The position numbers and the translations under genes are program-made. This document shows positions 8,630-18,122 of a stretch of DNA of 64,000 nucleotides, piece after piece. The first letter of the stretch is position 1. Each line of letters starts with the position of its first letter. The stretch lies in contig NZ_CP033068.1 in assembly GCF_003668995.1 (NCBI RefSeq), positions 4,092,001 through 4,156,000 of the forward strand, given 5' to 3'. The DNA is from Flavobacterium sp. 140616W15 (lineage in GTDB: Bacteria; Bacteroidota; Bacteroidia; Flavobacteriales; Flavobacteriaceae). The notes below the pieces were generated by a model that was given only the letters and a program-made list of their open reading frames with translations, had not been told where the DNA came from and made no database searches.

Positions 8630-11248
8630 TTGAAAAACAATCTATTTAAATACATTTTTCTGTTCTTATTTATCTCCTTTTTGATAGCTTGTTCTACAAA
8701 AAGAGACACGTTTTTGGCAAGAAACTCTCATGCTTTGAGTACAAAGTATAATATTTTGTATAATGGACAATTGGGTTTTGATAAAGGTATGAAAGCGATA
8801 GAAGCTAATTATACTGATAATTTTTGGAAATTATTGCCTATTGAAAGAATGCAAATTGATGAAGGTAATTCGGATGAAGCTAAAGCTAAAAATCCAGATT
8901 TTCAACTTGCAGAGACAAAAGCAACCAAAGCCATCCAGAAACACTCGATGAATATTGGGGGACGAGAAAAAAACAGTCAGATAGACGAAGCATATTTAAT
9001 GCTTGGTCAGGCTCGTTATTATGATCAGAGATTTTTACCTGCTCTGGAAGCATTTAATTATATTTTATATAAATATCCAACAAGTAGTAATATCAATACC
9101 GCAAGAATTTGGCGTGAAAAAACCAATATGCGTTTAGGTAATGATGAGTTGGTTATAAAAAACATCTATAAATTAATTAAAGGAGTTGCATTAAAAGAGC
9201 AAGTATATTCTGATGCAAATGCGTTATTGGCAGAAGCTTTTATCAATTTGGAACAAAAAGACAGTGCAATTACAAAACTTAAAATTGCAGAAGAATTTAC
9301 CAAAAGAAATCCACAAAGATCGAGATACCGTTTTATTTTAGGACAATTGTATCAGGAAACAAATAAGAGAGATAGTGCACTTTATTTTTATCAATCGGTA
9401 ATTGATATGAACAGAAGAGCGGAACGAAAGTATGTAATTCATGCTTACGCAAAAAAGGCTCAGTTATTTGATTATCAAAATGGAGATAATGAACTTTTCA
9501 TCAAAACATATAATAAATTAGTTAAAGATAGAGAAAACAGACCATTCTTAGATGTAATATTTTATGAGATGGGAGTCTTTTTTGATAAAAATAAAGACGA
9601 AAAAGCTGCATTAGAGTTTTATAATTCTTCTTTAAAAAGAAAATCTAAAGATCCATATTTAGTAGCATCAGCTTATCGAAACATTGGGAATATGTACTTT
9701 AAAAAAGCTAGTTATACATTGGCAGCAAAGTATTATGATAGTACTTTGGTAAAAATGGATCCTAAAACTAGAGAGTATGTTTATATCCAGAAAACTAGAA
9801 AAAATTTAGATGATGTTATAAAATATGAAGGTATTGCGCAACGTAATGATAGTATTATAAATGTCGTTGGACTTTCGGACTCTGCCAGAGTAAAATATTT
9901 TGGTGAGTATATCGCTAAGTTAAAAACTGCCGATGAAGCAAAACGAATTCTTGAAGAAAAACAAAAGGAGAAAATTGCCAATATCGAACGAAACACAAAC
10001 GGAGGAGGCTTAGAAACAATAACTGCAAAAGGAGCTTTACCAGGTAATTCTGAGAAAAGTGGAATTCCAAGTCCGCCAACAGGAAATGAAGTTGCAAGTG
10101 TTTTTTATTTTTATAATCCTTCTACAGTTGCTTATGGGAAATTACAGTTTAAAAAACTGTGGGGAAATAGAGAATTAAATAGCAACTGGAGGTTACCAGC
10201 TAGCAAGTCAAATTCAAATTCTGATGATGATAAATCGACAACTATTGTTGAAAATGACTCAATTAAAACAGATGTGATAGTTGAAAAATATACTACAGAT
10301 TTTTATTTGAAACAACTTCCAAAAGACAAAAAAGCAATAGACAGTATTGTTCAGGAACGAAATTTTTCTTACTACCAGTTAGGACTTATTTATAAGGAGA
10401 AATTCAAAGAATATGAATTGGCAAGCAATAAGTTAGAGCAATTATTAAAGAATAATCCTGAAGAAAAATTGATTTTGCCATCGATGTATAATCTGTATAA
10501 AATTTACGAGATTACAAATCCTGCAAAAGCGGTATCGATGAAACTGGATATAACTACTCGTTATCCAGATTCACGCTATGCACAAATCATAAATAATAAT
10601 GGTTTAGATGAAGGAGCAGGAATAAAGGCGCCAGAAAAAGAATATCAAAAGTGGTACAAATTATTCCAAGAAGAAAAATATGCAACAGTTTTAAATAATA
10701 TTGATGAACTAATTAATCAATATTCGGGAGATGAAATTGTATCTAAGTTTGAATTATTAAAAGCCAATACGTTAGGAAAAGCCAAAGGATTAGTTGCGTA
10801 TAAAAAAGCAATAGAAAATGTTGCAGAAAACTATCCTAATAGTGAAGAAGGTAAAAAAGCACAAGATGTTTTAGTTAATCAGATTCCTTATTTAGAGAAA
10901 CGAGTATTCACAACGACAGACAGCAATAACTGGAAAATACTCTATAAAATTGGGATCGAGGATGAGAAAGCAAGAAAAACAATTGAGGATATTATTAAAA
11001 AATTCTTAGTTGATGAGAACTTCCAAAAACTGACTTATTCTTTTGATAAATATGATTTGGATTCAGAATTTGTTACCATTCACGGTATAAAATCAGAAAT
11101 TTATGCAAATGATGTTGCCAAAGTATTAAAGGAAAACAAAAAATATAATCTGGTATTATATCCTGCAGTAATAATATCAAGTGATAATTATAGTATAGTA
11201 CAAATTAATAAAAATTTAGAAGCGTATTTAGCTCCTAAAACACCTTAA
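8630..11248 (+). CDS. sprE: gliding motility / type IX secretion TPR lipoprotein SprE
   Basis: An 872-residue lipoprotein. The signal peptide ends in FLIAC, giving Cys21 as the lipid site, so it is anchored in the envelope. Many tetratricopeptide units run through the protein (for example ALEAFNYILYKYP and SALYFYQSVIDM), with a low-complexity linker near residues 455-550. Length, N-terminus and position upstream of a bactofilin and the atp genes agree with SprE of Flavobacterium johnsoniae, which is required for gliding and for secretion through the type IX system. The start is a TTG at 8630. The next gene starts three bases after the stop. Confidence 0.88.
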   Translation: MKNNLFKYIFLFLFISFLIACSTKRDTFLARNSHALSTKYNILYNGQLGFDKGMKAIEANYTDNFWKLLPIERMQIDEGNSDEAKAKNPDFQLAETKATKAIQKHSMNIGGREKNSQIDEAYLMLGQARYYDQRFLPALEAFNYILYKYPTSSNINTARIWREKTNMRLGNDELVIKNIYKLIKGVALKEQVYSDANALLAEAFINLEQKDSAITKLKIAEEFTKRNPQRSRYRFILGQLYQETNKRDSALYFYQSVIDMNRRAERKYVIHAYAKKAQLFDYQNGDNELFIKTYNKLVKDRENRPFLDVIFYEMGVFFDKNKDEKAALEFYNSSLKRKSKDPYLVASAYRNIGNMYFKKASYTLAAKYYDSTLVKMDPKTREYVYIQKTRKNLDDVIKYEGIAQRNDSIINVVGLSDSARVKYFGEYIAKLKTADEAKRILEEKQKEKIANIERNTNGGGLETITAKGALPGNSEKSGIPSPPTGNEVASVFYFYNPSTVAYGKLQFKKLWGNRELNSNWRLPASKSNSNSDDDKSTTIVENDSIKTDVIVEKYTTDFYLKQLPKDKKAIDSIVQERNFSYYQLGLIYKEKFKEYELASNKLEQLLKNNPEEKLILPSMYNLYKIYEITNPAKAVSMKLDITTRYPDSRYAQIINNNGLDEGAGIKAPEKEYQKWYKLFQEEKYATVLNNIDELINQYSGDEIVSKFELLKANTLGKAKGLVAYKKAIENVAENYPNSEEGKKAQDVLVNQIPYLEKRVFTTTDSNNWKILYKIGIEDEKARKTIEDIIKKFLVDENFQKLTYSFDKYDLDSEFVTIHGIKSEIYANDVAKVLKENKKYNLVLYPAVIISSDNYSIVQINKNLEAYLAPKTP

Positions 11249-11250
11249 AC

Positions 11251-11643
11251 ATGTTTAATAAAGCCCCAAAATTTACCACAGAACACTTAGGAAAAACCAA
11301 CAGAATAGTCGAAGGAACTATCATAACAGGAGACATTACATCTCTAGCCGATTTTAGATTAGATGGCGAATTAATAGGTAATTTTACCTCAAAAGGGAAA
11401 ATTGTACTTGGTCCAGCAAGTAAAGTTAAAGGTGACATCATTTGCCAGAATGCTGATATTGAAGGAGAATTCATAGGAAAAATTAAAGTTGCTGAGCTTT
11501 TAAATGTAAAAGCAACTGCAAAAATTAATGGAGAAGTAACAACAAGTAAATTATCAGTAGAGCCGGGTGCCGATTTTACCGCAACATGTATTATGGCAAC
11601 AGATTTTAAAAGTGTAATAAATGACGGACAAAGAGCCAAATGA
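11251..11643 (+). CDS. bactofilin (polymer-forming cytoskeletal protein)
   Basis: A 130-residue protein made mostly of a repetitive beta-helix with short hydrophobic repeats such as GTIITGDITSLADF and AKINGEVTTSKLSVEPG. This is the bactofilin fold, which self-assembles into filaments at the membrane without nucleotide. It lies two bases after sprE and its end overlaps the start of atpZ by 23 bases, so it is co-transcribed with the motility gene and leads into the ATP synthase set. Its role here (cell shape or anchoring the motility apparatus) is inferred. Confidence 0.9.
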   Translation: MFNKAPKFTTEHLGKTNRIVEGTIITGDITSLADFRLDGELIGNFTSKGKIVLGPASKVKGDIICQNADIEGEFIGKIKVAELLNVKATAKINGEVTTSKLSVEPGADFTATCIMATDFKSVINDGQRAK

Positions 11644-11848
11644 AAACCAGAAAAATAATAAATGGTTAGTTTTTATTAACATTCCAATACAGATGGGAGT
11701 AATTATATTTTTATTCTCCTATCTCGGTATTTGGTTAGATGAAAAGTATTCAAATGGAGGTTCATTATGGACAATTATCTTGTCTTTATTTTCTGTCTTC
11801 CTAGCACTTTATAATGTCATCCGACAAGTTAAAAATTTAAATAAATAA
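11621..11848 (+). CDS. AtpZ/AtpI family protein
   Basis: A 75-residue protein with two membrane segments (about residues 16-36 and 46-66), joined by the short conserved turn YLGIWLDEKY. It belongs to the small AtpZ/AtpI group found at the head of ATP synthase operons and thought to help assemble the c-ring or supply magnesium. The start overlaps the bactofilin end by 23 bases. Its TAA overlaps the next ATG (TAATG), so the two small membrane proteins are probably translationally coupled. Confidence 0.88.
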   Translation: MTDKEPNENQKNNKWLVFINIPIQMGVIIFLFSYLGIWLDEKYSNGGSLWTIILSLFSVFLALYNVIRQVKNLNK

Positions 11849-12230
11849 TGAATAGAGTTGTAGATTTCCTTAAGTATTTTGTTCCCTTTTCGATTGTATT
11901 GTTTGTCGCACAATATTTTATAATACAATCATTATCAGATAAATTAGTTTTTTTTACTCCACATGGAGTATTTACACATTTAATATTATAGCTACTTTTT
12001 TAGTGTACTTGTTTTTAATTTATGTGCATAAAATTTTCCCAACTTATACTGGGTTTGCTTTTCTAGGAGCAAGCTTTTTAAGAATGATGGCAGCTATTGT
12101 TTTCTTGATTCCGTTAATAAAAGCGCATGTTAAAGATCCAATAATTGATCTTGGAGCATTTTTTATCCCTTATTTTTTATTTTTACTATTTGAAACCTAT
12201 TTTACAGTACGTCTTATAAATAAAAGCTAA
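11848..12230 (+). CDS. DUF6168-like membrane protein of the atp operon (frame broken by 1 base)
   Basis: The frame opens at 11848 with MNRVVDFLKYFVPF and reads to a stop near 11992. The protein continues in another frame from IIATFLVYLFLIYVHK to 12230. One extra T in the T3 run after ACACA joins them into a 127-residue protein with four membrane segments. Nothing else in the sequence explains the split. It sits where many operons carry AtpI, and flavobacteria have a family here that I recall as DUF6168. The function is unproven. The defect has the same form as five others in this window, so a base-calling error is likely. Confidence 0.72.
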
Positions 12231-12314
12231 CAACTTCATTATTAGATGAATTGATAAAATAAAATGTAATTTTAAAAATTATATATATAAATTTTCAATT
12301 TTCAATTTAAAATG

Positions 12315-12322
12315 TACCTTTG
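12315..12322 (+). promoter_or_regulatory. promoter -7 box before atpB
   Basis: TACCTTTG is an exact match to TAnnTTTG, 41 bases before the atpB ATG, in a 133-base spacer rich in A and T. It suggests that the main ATP synthase genes have their own promoter, separate from the sprE-atpZ transcript. Confidence 0.5.
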
Positions 12323-12363
12323 CAAAAAATTTTTGGAACCTAAAATTAGATAAAGATTTAATA

Positions 12364-13527
12364 ATGATATTTTCAAATAAACCAGTTCAGTACTTATTAG
12401 TTACTTTATTAGCATTTACTTCGTCAATAAATTACGCATCAACTACTGTTGATAGTGTTTCTGTTAAACAAGAAAATGCTGTTGAAACAGTAGAAGTAAG
12501 CGGTCACGGAGAAAGTGTAGGTCACGAAATAGAAAAAGAATTTAATGCAAGTGAATTAATTAATTCACACATTGGAGATGCTCACGATTTTCATATCGCT
12601 GACTGGAATGGCCATGCTATTTCTCTTAATCTACCAGTTATTTTATGGACCAATAACGGATTAGAAATTTTTTCATCTGAAAAATTTCACCATGACAATG
12701 CAGGAGAACATGTTGTAGATATCAATGGTCAAAAAGTAGTTCGTTATAAAGAAGTAATTTTTTATGCTGACAAATTTGAGCAAATGACACAAGAAGAAAG
12801 AGATAATGGAGCTTTTGCTTTTGATGCAAGACCTTTAGATTTTTCTATCACAAAGAATGTTTTTTCTATGTTGATGTCAGCAATACTTTTGTTTTTCTTA
12901 TTCTTCGCTGTTGCGAGATCATATAAAAAGAATCCAAATGCACCTAAAGGATTAGCTGGATTTTTAGAGCCACTAGTTACTTATGTTAGAGACGAAATTG
13001 CAATTCCAAATATTGGAGCAAAAAAATCTGGTAAATACATGCCATATCTTTTAACTATATTTTTCTTTATCTGGATAAATAACCTTATTGGATTAATTCC
13101 TTTCTTTCCATTTAGTTCTAACTTAACAGGTAATATCTATTTTACATTTGTAATGGCATTTATCACTTTTATCGTTACAACTTTAAGTGCAAACAAAAAT
13201 TATTGGGGACACATTTTCAACACGCCAGGAGTTCCTGTGTGGTTGGCTCCAATTATGATTCCTGTAGAGATTATAGGAATGCTTACTAAACCATTTGCAT
13301 TGATGATTCGTTTGTTCGCAAACATCACTGCTGGTCACATCATCATTTTAAGTTTAGTTTCTTTGATTTTCATTTTCAAAAGTATTGCTATCGGACCAGT
13401 TGCTGGAGCATTCGTATTGTTCATGAGTGTATTAGAGATGTTGGTTGCTGCTTTGCAAGCGTATGTATTTACATTGCTTTCAGCATTATTTATTGGTCAG
13501 GCTGTTGAAGAGCACGATCATCATTAA
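12364..13527 (+). CDS. atpB: F0F1 ATP synthase subunit a
   Basis: The proton-channel subunit of the membrane F0 part. The 387-residue protein has a signal peptide (about residues 1-25), then about 130 residues of periplasmic, histidine-rich extension (HIGDAHDFHIADWNGHA), and then the usual hydrophobic core. The essential arginine is Arg316 in MIRLFANITAGH. The tail is EEHDHH. The long N-terminal extension is common in Bacteroidota and explains the size compared with about 270 residues in Escherichia coli. atpE follows after 40 bases. Confidence 0.96.
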   Translation: MIFSNKPVQYLLVTLLAFTSSINYASTTVDSVSVKQENAVETVEVSGHGESVGHEIEKEFNASELINSHIGDAHDFHIADWNGHAISLNLPVILWTNNGLEIFSSEKFHHDNAGEHVVDINGQKVVRYKEVIFYADKFEQMTQEERDNGAFAFDARPLDFSITKNVFSMLMSAILLFFLFFAVARSYKKNPNAPKGLAGFLEPLVTYVRDEIAIPNIGAKKSGKYMPYLLTIFFFIWINNLIGLIPFFPFSSNLTGNIYFTFVMAFITFIVTTLSANKNYWGHIFNTPGVPVWLAPIMIPVEIIGMLTKPFALMIRLFANITAGHIIILSLVSLIFIFKSIAIGPVAGAFVLFMSVLEMLVAALQAYVFTLLSALFIGQAVEEHDHH

Positions 13528-13549
13528 TCAGAGTTTTATTAATTATTAA

Positions 13550-13771
<222 letters not shown>

Positions 13772-13782
13772 TTAAAATCTAA

Positions 13783-13819
13783 AACTTCCTGTAGCGGTTG
13801 GCTTCAGGAAGTTTTTTTA
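13783..13819 (+). terminator. terminator-like stem-loop between atpE and atpF
   Basis: AACTTCCTG and CAGGAAGTT form a perfect nine-pair stem with a loop of about 13 bases, followed directly by a run of seven T. It lies inside the operon, just after atpE. It could end part of the transcripts or protect the 3' end of atpBE mRNA, giving more c subunit than other subunits. Confidence 0.75.
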
Positions 13820-13853
13820 AAAAAAGACAAACAAATTTTAAATATATAATGTT

Positions 13854-14345
13854 ATGCAATTAACTTCACCAGAAAGTTTAATTTTTTGGACAACAACTAT
13901 CTTTATTGTTTTCTTCATTCTTATGGCAAAATTTGCTTGGAAACCTATATTAGGTGCAGTAAAAAGCCGTGAAGAATCTATAAATAATGCATTAGCAGCT
14001 GCAGAAGCAGCTCGAAGAGAAATGCAAAATTTAACTGCTGATAACGAGCGTATCTTAAAAGAAGCTCGTGCTGAACGTGACGCGATGTTAAAAGAAGCTC
14101 GCGAAATGAAAGAGCAAATTATAGCTGAATCTAAAAATGAAGCACAAGAGCAAGGACAAAAATTAATTGCCCAAGCTAAAGCGGCTATCGAAAATGAAAA
14201 GAATGCAGCTATGGCTGAATTGAAATCTCAAGTTTCAACTTTATCATTAAACATTGCTGAAAAATTATTGAAGGATGAATTATCTAACAAAGAATCTCAA
14301 ACTAAATTAGTTGAGAAAATGTTAGGTGACGTAAAGCTAAACTAA
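13854..14345 (+). CDS. atpF: F0F1 ATP synthase subunit b
   Basis: The peripheral stalk subunit. The 163-residue protein has one N-terminal membrane helix (about residues 9-28) followed by the conserved FAWKPILGAVKSREESI. A long charged coiled coil comes next (AEAARREMQNLTADNERIL), and the C-terminal region contacts the delta subunit. The length is normal. The stop is four bases before atpH. The ATG at 13854 lies 35 bases after the internal stem-loop. Confidence 0.96.
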   Translation: MQLTSPESLIFWTTTIFIVFFILMAKFAWKPILGAVKSREESINNALAAAEAARREMQNLTADNERILKEARAERDAMLKEAREMKEQIIAESKNEAQEQGQKLIAQAKAAIENEKNAAMAELKSQVSTLSLNIAEKLLKDELSNKESQTKLVEKMLGDVKLN

Positions 14346-14349
14346 TATT

Positions 14350-14886
14350 ATGGCAAGTACAAGAGCAGCAATTCGTTATGCAAAAGCAATTCTAGACTTA
14401 GCAAACTCTAAAGGTGTTGCCGAAGCTGTTAATAACGATATGAAATCAATTGCTTCAACAATTGAAGTAAATGAAGAATTGAGTACATTCATTCAAAGTC
14501 CAACTATAAAAGTTGAAGTTAAAGAAAGTGCTCTTTTAGAAGTTTTCGCAGCTGTAAATGGTGTAACCAAAGGGTTGTTCCGTTTATTGTTTGAAAATAA
14601 AAGATTCGAAATTCTAGAAGCAATTGCTCTAGAATATGTTAAATTATTTGATGAAAATAATGGAGTTGAAGTTGCTACGGTTACTACAGCAATTCCTATG
14701 GATGCAGCTTTAGAAGCTAAAGTTTTAGCTAAAATTGCAACATTCTCAGATAAGAAAATTACAATCGTAAATAATGTAGATGCTTCAATTATTGGAGGAT
14801 TTATTTTAAGAATAGGTGATAAGCAATATAATGCTTCTGTTGCAAACAGATTACAAGTTTTAAAAAGAGAGTTAGCCCAAAATTAA
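14350..14886 (+). CDS. atpH: F0F1 ATP synthase subunit delta
   Basis: The subunit that links the peripheral stalk to the top of F1. The 178-residue helical protein starts STRAAIRYAKAILDLA, typical of OSCP/delta, and ends with the conserved DASIIGGFILRIGDKQYNAS. It is complete and of normal length. Unusually, the next gene is not atpA but a secreted protein gene that begins nine bases later. Confidence 0.95.
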   Translation: MASTRAAIRYAKAILDLANSKGVAEAVNNDMKSIASTIEVNEELSTFIQSPTIKVEVKESALLEVFAAVNGVTKGLFRLLFENKRFEILEAIALEYVKLFDENNGVEVATVTTAIPMDAALEAKVLAKIATFSDKKITIVNNVDASIIGGFILRIGDKQYNASVANRLQVLKRELAQN

Positions 14887-14895
14887 ATTTTATTT

Positions 14896-16425
14896 ATGAA
14901 GAATTTTATAATTTTATTTGTTTTCTGTACATCTTTTGTTTCTTTCGGTCAAAAAATCAAAGAAGATAAAAATCAAATATTTTTCGACGGTACTGCTATT
15001 GTAAAAGTTGAAAAAGATAAAACAGGTACACAGTTTACGTATACTTCATTAAATGATTCAAATGGTATTATTGCTAATTTGAAAACACATAAAATTGATG
15101 CTCAAAATTCTAAAAGTTGGCTTGTTGTAACCAATTTAGATGGTTCTAAAAAAACAGAAGTAAATTTTGAATTATTATCATTTACTTTAAATTATAAAAA
15201 AGCAATCGCTGAACTTCTTGCAAAAAAATACAATGTATTTACAGCAAATGGATTAGAGAATCTTGATACTTTTTTTGCTGAAGAGCGTCCAAGTATTACT
15301 GCAGAAGTTGATAAATTGAAAGAAGCTGGTAAAGTTGATGAAAAACAACTTTCAGCACTTAATTACCAAGTTCATTCTACTGAAAAATTAATTTTTTCAG
15401 GATTTGTTCCAGAGGATGCTTTTACACCAAAGTACAATGATGCAGAGCGTAAAGAATTTATGTCTAAAGTTGTTGCTAAATATGACATCTCTATGAAGCA
15501 AAACAATTCTCCAACACCTGTTTTAAATGTTGATATATCATCTTTGAGTGGAAGAGTTCTTGTAAAAGCTGTAGAAAGAGGTGGAAAATTTGTAGTTGCT
15601 TTAACTGAATCAAATACTACATTTACTTATGTACCATCTGTAAAGTTTGTAGCTAATGATGTAAATTCGACTAAAAGCTTTATTAAAGAGTTAGTTGATA
15701 AGACCTATTTAAACGGTCAAAAGTATATGACATTAAGTGAAGCAGAAGTACTTTTAAGTGCTAGACACGATGATAAAATTGCTAAAACAAATGAAGCAAA
15801 ATTAAACTCATGTAACATTTATGATCAAAAAGGATATGTAATTGATAATAAAGGTGTAAAGTTAGAAGGTTTGCTTTCTATTGATTTTGAAAATATCACT
15901 CCAAAATCAAGTAGTAGTGGAATGATTGATTTAGATGCTACTGGTGACGGAAAAGGTTTAAAGGTTAGTGCTAAAAATGAAAAAGGTAATTTTAGAATCT
16001 ATAATTACAAAGCAAAAGAAAATGTGATGTTTAGTATTGTTAATGACGATAATACAGAAACAAAATTTAAAGCTCTTTTAGTAAAAATTGAAACTATTGC
16101 TCCAAAAGATAATACTGCTCTAGATTTAGGTGCATTAGCTGGAATGTCTTTAGCTTCAGCTTCTTGGAAATATTTTAAAGAAGTAGAATCAACAGATAAA
16201 ATGAGTATTTATCAAGATTTACCTTCAAACAGTTATGTAATTAAAATTCCAACACAGGAAAAAGGATTTCAAGTTTTGGTAAAAAAGGGTAAAGAAGATA
16301 AATTCTTAAGTAAGTTAAAAGAATATGTAGGTGCTTCTATTGATAGTAATGATTTAGAAAAAATTGATTACAGCAATTTAGAAGGCTTAAAAAATCTAAG
16401 TGATTTATATTCTAATTTTAAATAA
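14896..16425 (+). CDS. secreted protein of unknown function inside the atp operon
   Basis: A 509-residue protein with a signal peptide (MKNFIILFVFCTSFVSFGQ, cut after about residue 19), so it should leave the cytoplasm. The rest is lysine-rich and soluble, with predicted beta segments and no motif I recognise. It sits between atpH (9-base gap) and atpA (28-base gap), all in the same direction, so it must be expressed with the ATP synthase. The standard order is atpH-atpA, so this is an insertion. Codon use looks like that of its neighbours. I cannot give a function; a direct role in the synthase is not implied by position alone. Confidence 0.85.
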   Translation: MKNFIILFVFCTSFVSFGQKIKEDKNQIFFDGTAIVKVEKDKTGTQFTYTSLNDSNGIIANLKTHKIDAQNSKSWLVVTNLDGSKKTEVNFELLSFTLNYKKAIAELLAKKYNVFTANGLENLDTFFAEERPSITAEVDKLKEAGKVDEKQLSALNYQVHSTEKLIFSGFVPEDAFTPKYNDAERKEFMSKVVAKYDISMKQNNSPTPVLNVDISSLSGRVLVKAVERGGKFVVALTESNTTFTYVPSVKFVANDVNSTKSFIKELVDKTYLNGQKYMTLSEAEVLLSARHDDKIAKTNEAKLNSCNIYDQKGYVIDNKGVKLEGLLSIDFENITPKSSSSGMIDLDATGDGKGLKVSAKNEKGNFRIYNYKAKENVMFSIVNDDNTETKFKALLVKIETIAPKDNTALDLGALAGMSLASASWKYFKEVESTDKMSIYQDLPSNSYVIKIPTQEKGFQVLVKKGKEDKFLSKLKEYVGASIDSNDLEKIDYSNLEGLKNLSDLYSNFK

Positions 16426-16453
16426 AAAATAAAAGTAGGTAAAAAAAATAATT

Positions 16454-18031
16454 ATGGCGGAAATCAAACCTGCTGAAATTTCAGCAATATTAAGAAAGCA
16501 AGTAGAAGGTTTTGAATCTGGTGCTACGCTAGAAGAAGTAGGAACAGTACTTCAAGTTGGAGATGGTATTGCTCGTATTTATGGGCTATCAAATGTACAA
16601 TACGGTGAGTTAGTTGAATTTGAAAACGGACTTGAAGCTATTGTATTGAATCTTGAAGAAGATAATGTTGGTGTTGTACTTTTAGGACCATCAACAGGAA
16701 TCAAAGAAGGATCAACTGCAAAAAGAACACAACGTATTGCTTCTCTTAAAGTAGGTGAGCAAATGGTAGGACGTGTAGTGAATACCCTTGGTTTTCCAAT
16801 TGATGGAAAAGGACCAATTGGTGGAACTTTATACGAAATGCCTTTAGAAAGAAAAGCACCAGGAGTTATCTTCCGTCAGCCAGTAACAGAACCATTACAA
16901 ACAGGTATTAAAGCTGTTGATGCTATGATTCCAGTTGGACGTGGACAACGTGAGCTTGTAATTGGTGACCGTCAAACAGGAAAATCTACTGTTTGTTTGG
17001 ATACTATCTTAAACCAAAAAGAATTTTACGATGCAGGAAAACCTGTATTTTGTATATATGTTGCAATTGGACAAAAAGCTTCAACTGTAGCAGGAATTGC
17101 TAAAATGTTAGAAGAAAAAGGTGCAATGGCTTATACAGTTATTGTTGCAGCAAATGCTTCTGATCCAGCTCCAATGCAAGTTTATGCTCCTTTTGCAGGT
17201 GCTGCAATTGGAGAATATTTTAGAGATTCAGGTCGTCCAGCACTTATTGTGTATGATGATTTATCTAAACAAGCTGTTGCTTACCGTGAGGTTTCTCTTT
17301 TATTAAGAAGACCACCAGGACGTGAGGCATATCCTGGAGACGTTTTCTACTTACACAGTAGATTATTAGAGCGTGCTTGTAAAGTAATTGCAGATAATGG
17401 AATTGCTAAAAACATGAACGATTTACCAGATTCTATTAAGTCAATCGTAAAAGGAGGTGGTTCATTAACTGCTTTACCAATTATCGAAACTCAAGCTGGT
17501 GACGTTTCTGCATATATCCCAACAAACGTAATCTCGATTACAGATGGTCAAATTTTCCTTGATGGAGATTTGTTCAACTCTGGAGTACGTCCTGCTATTA
17601 ACGTAGGTATCTCAGTATCTCGTGTTGGAGGTAATGCACAAATTAAATCAATGAAAAAAGTATCAGGTACTTTAAAATTAGATCAAGCACAATTCCGTGA
17701 ATTGGAAGCGTTTGCTAAATTTGGTTCTGATCTTGATGCAGTTACTTTAAACGTAATTGAAAAAGGAAAAAGAAACGTTGAAATCTTGAAACAAGGTTTA
17801 AATGATCCTTATACAGTTGAAAACCAAGTAGCTATTATTTATGCAGGTTCTAAAAACTTATTAAGAAGTGTTCCTGTGAATAAAGTAAAAGAATTTGAAG
17901 CTGATTTCTTAGCATACCTTAACAGCAAGCATAAAGATACTCTTAATGCACTTAAAGCTGGTAAGTTAGATGACAACATTACAGATGTTATCGAAAAAGT
18001 AGCAAAAGAAATTTCAGCAAAATATAACTAA
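16454..18031 (+). CDS. atpA: F0F1 ATP synthase subunit alpha
   Basis: The non-catalytic nucleotide-binding subunit of F1. The 525 residues include the N-terminal barrel, Walker A at about 171-179 (GDRQTGKST) and the region containing [19 protein letters not shown], followed by the arginine-rich [12 protein letters not shown]. It is full length. The atpD and atpC genes for beta and epsilon are not here, which is normal for Bacteroidota, where they form a separate unit. A 91-base spacer with a long stem-loop leads to atpG. Confidence 0.98.
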   Translation: MAEIKPAEISAILRKQVEGFESGATLEEVGTVLQVGDGIARIYGLSNVQYGELVEFENGLEAIVLNLEEDNVGVVLLGPSTGIKEGSTAKRTQRIASLKVGEQMVGRVVNTLGFPIDGKGPIGGTLYEMPLERKAPGVIFRQPVTEPLQTGIKAVDAMIPVGRGQRELVIGDRQTGKSTVCLDTILNQKEFYDAGKPVFCIYVAIGQKASTVAGIAKMLEEKGAMAYTVIVAANASDPAPMQVYAPFAGAAIGEYFRDSGRPALIVYDDLSKQAVAYREVSLLLRRPPGREAYPGDVFYLHSRLLERACKVIADNGIAKNMNDLPDSIKSIVKGGGSLTALPIIETQAGDVSAYIPTNVISITDGQIFLDGDLFNSGVRPAINVGISVSRVGGNAQIKSMKKVSGTLKLDQAQFRELEAFAKFGSDLDAVTLNVIEKGKRNVEILKQGLNDPYTVENQVAIIYAGSKNLLRSVPVNKVKEFEADFLAYLNSKHKDTLNALKAGKLDDNITDVIEKVAKEISAKYN

Positions 18032-18044
18032 TAAGACAATTAGG

Positions 18045-18092
18045 CAATTAGATAATTAGAAGAATCAAAGTGTTTTTTTAATTATCTAGTTG
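18045..18092. repeat. imperfect inverted repeat between atpA and atpG
   Basis: CAATTAGATAATTA and TAATTATCTAGTTG pair at 13 of 14 positions around a loop of about 20 bases that ends in a T run. The spacer repeats the word AATTAG several times. It may act as an mRNA stem-loop between the two genes. It resembles other word-repeat palindromes in the spacers of this window. Confidence 0.6.
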
Positions 18093-18122
18093 ACTGATTA
18101 TCAAATTTTCTAATTAGAAAAA

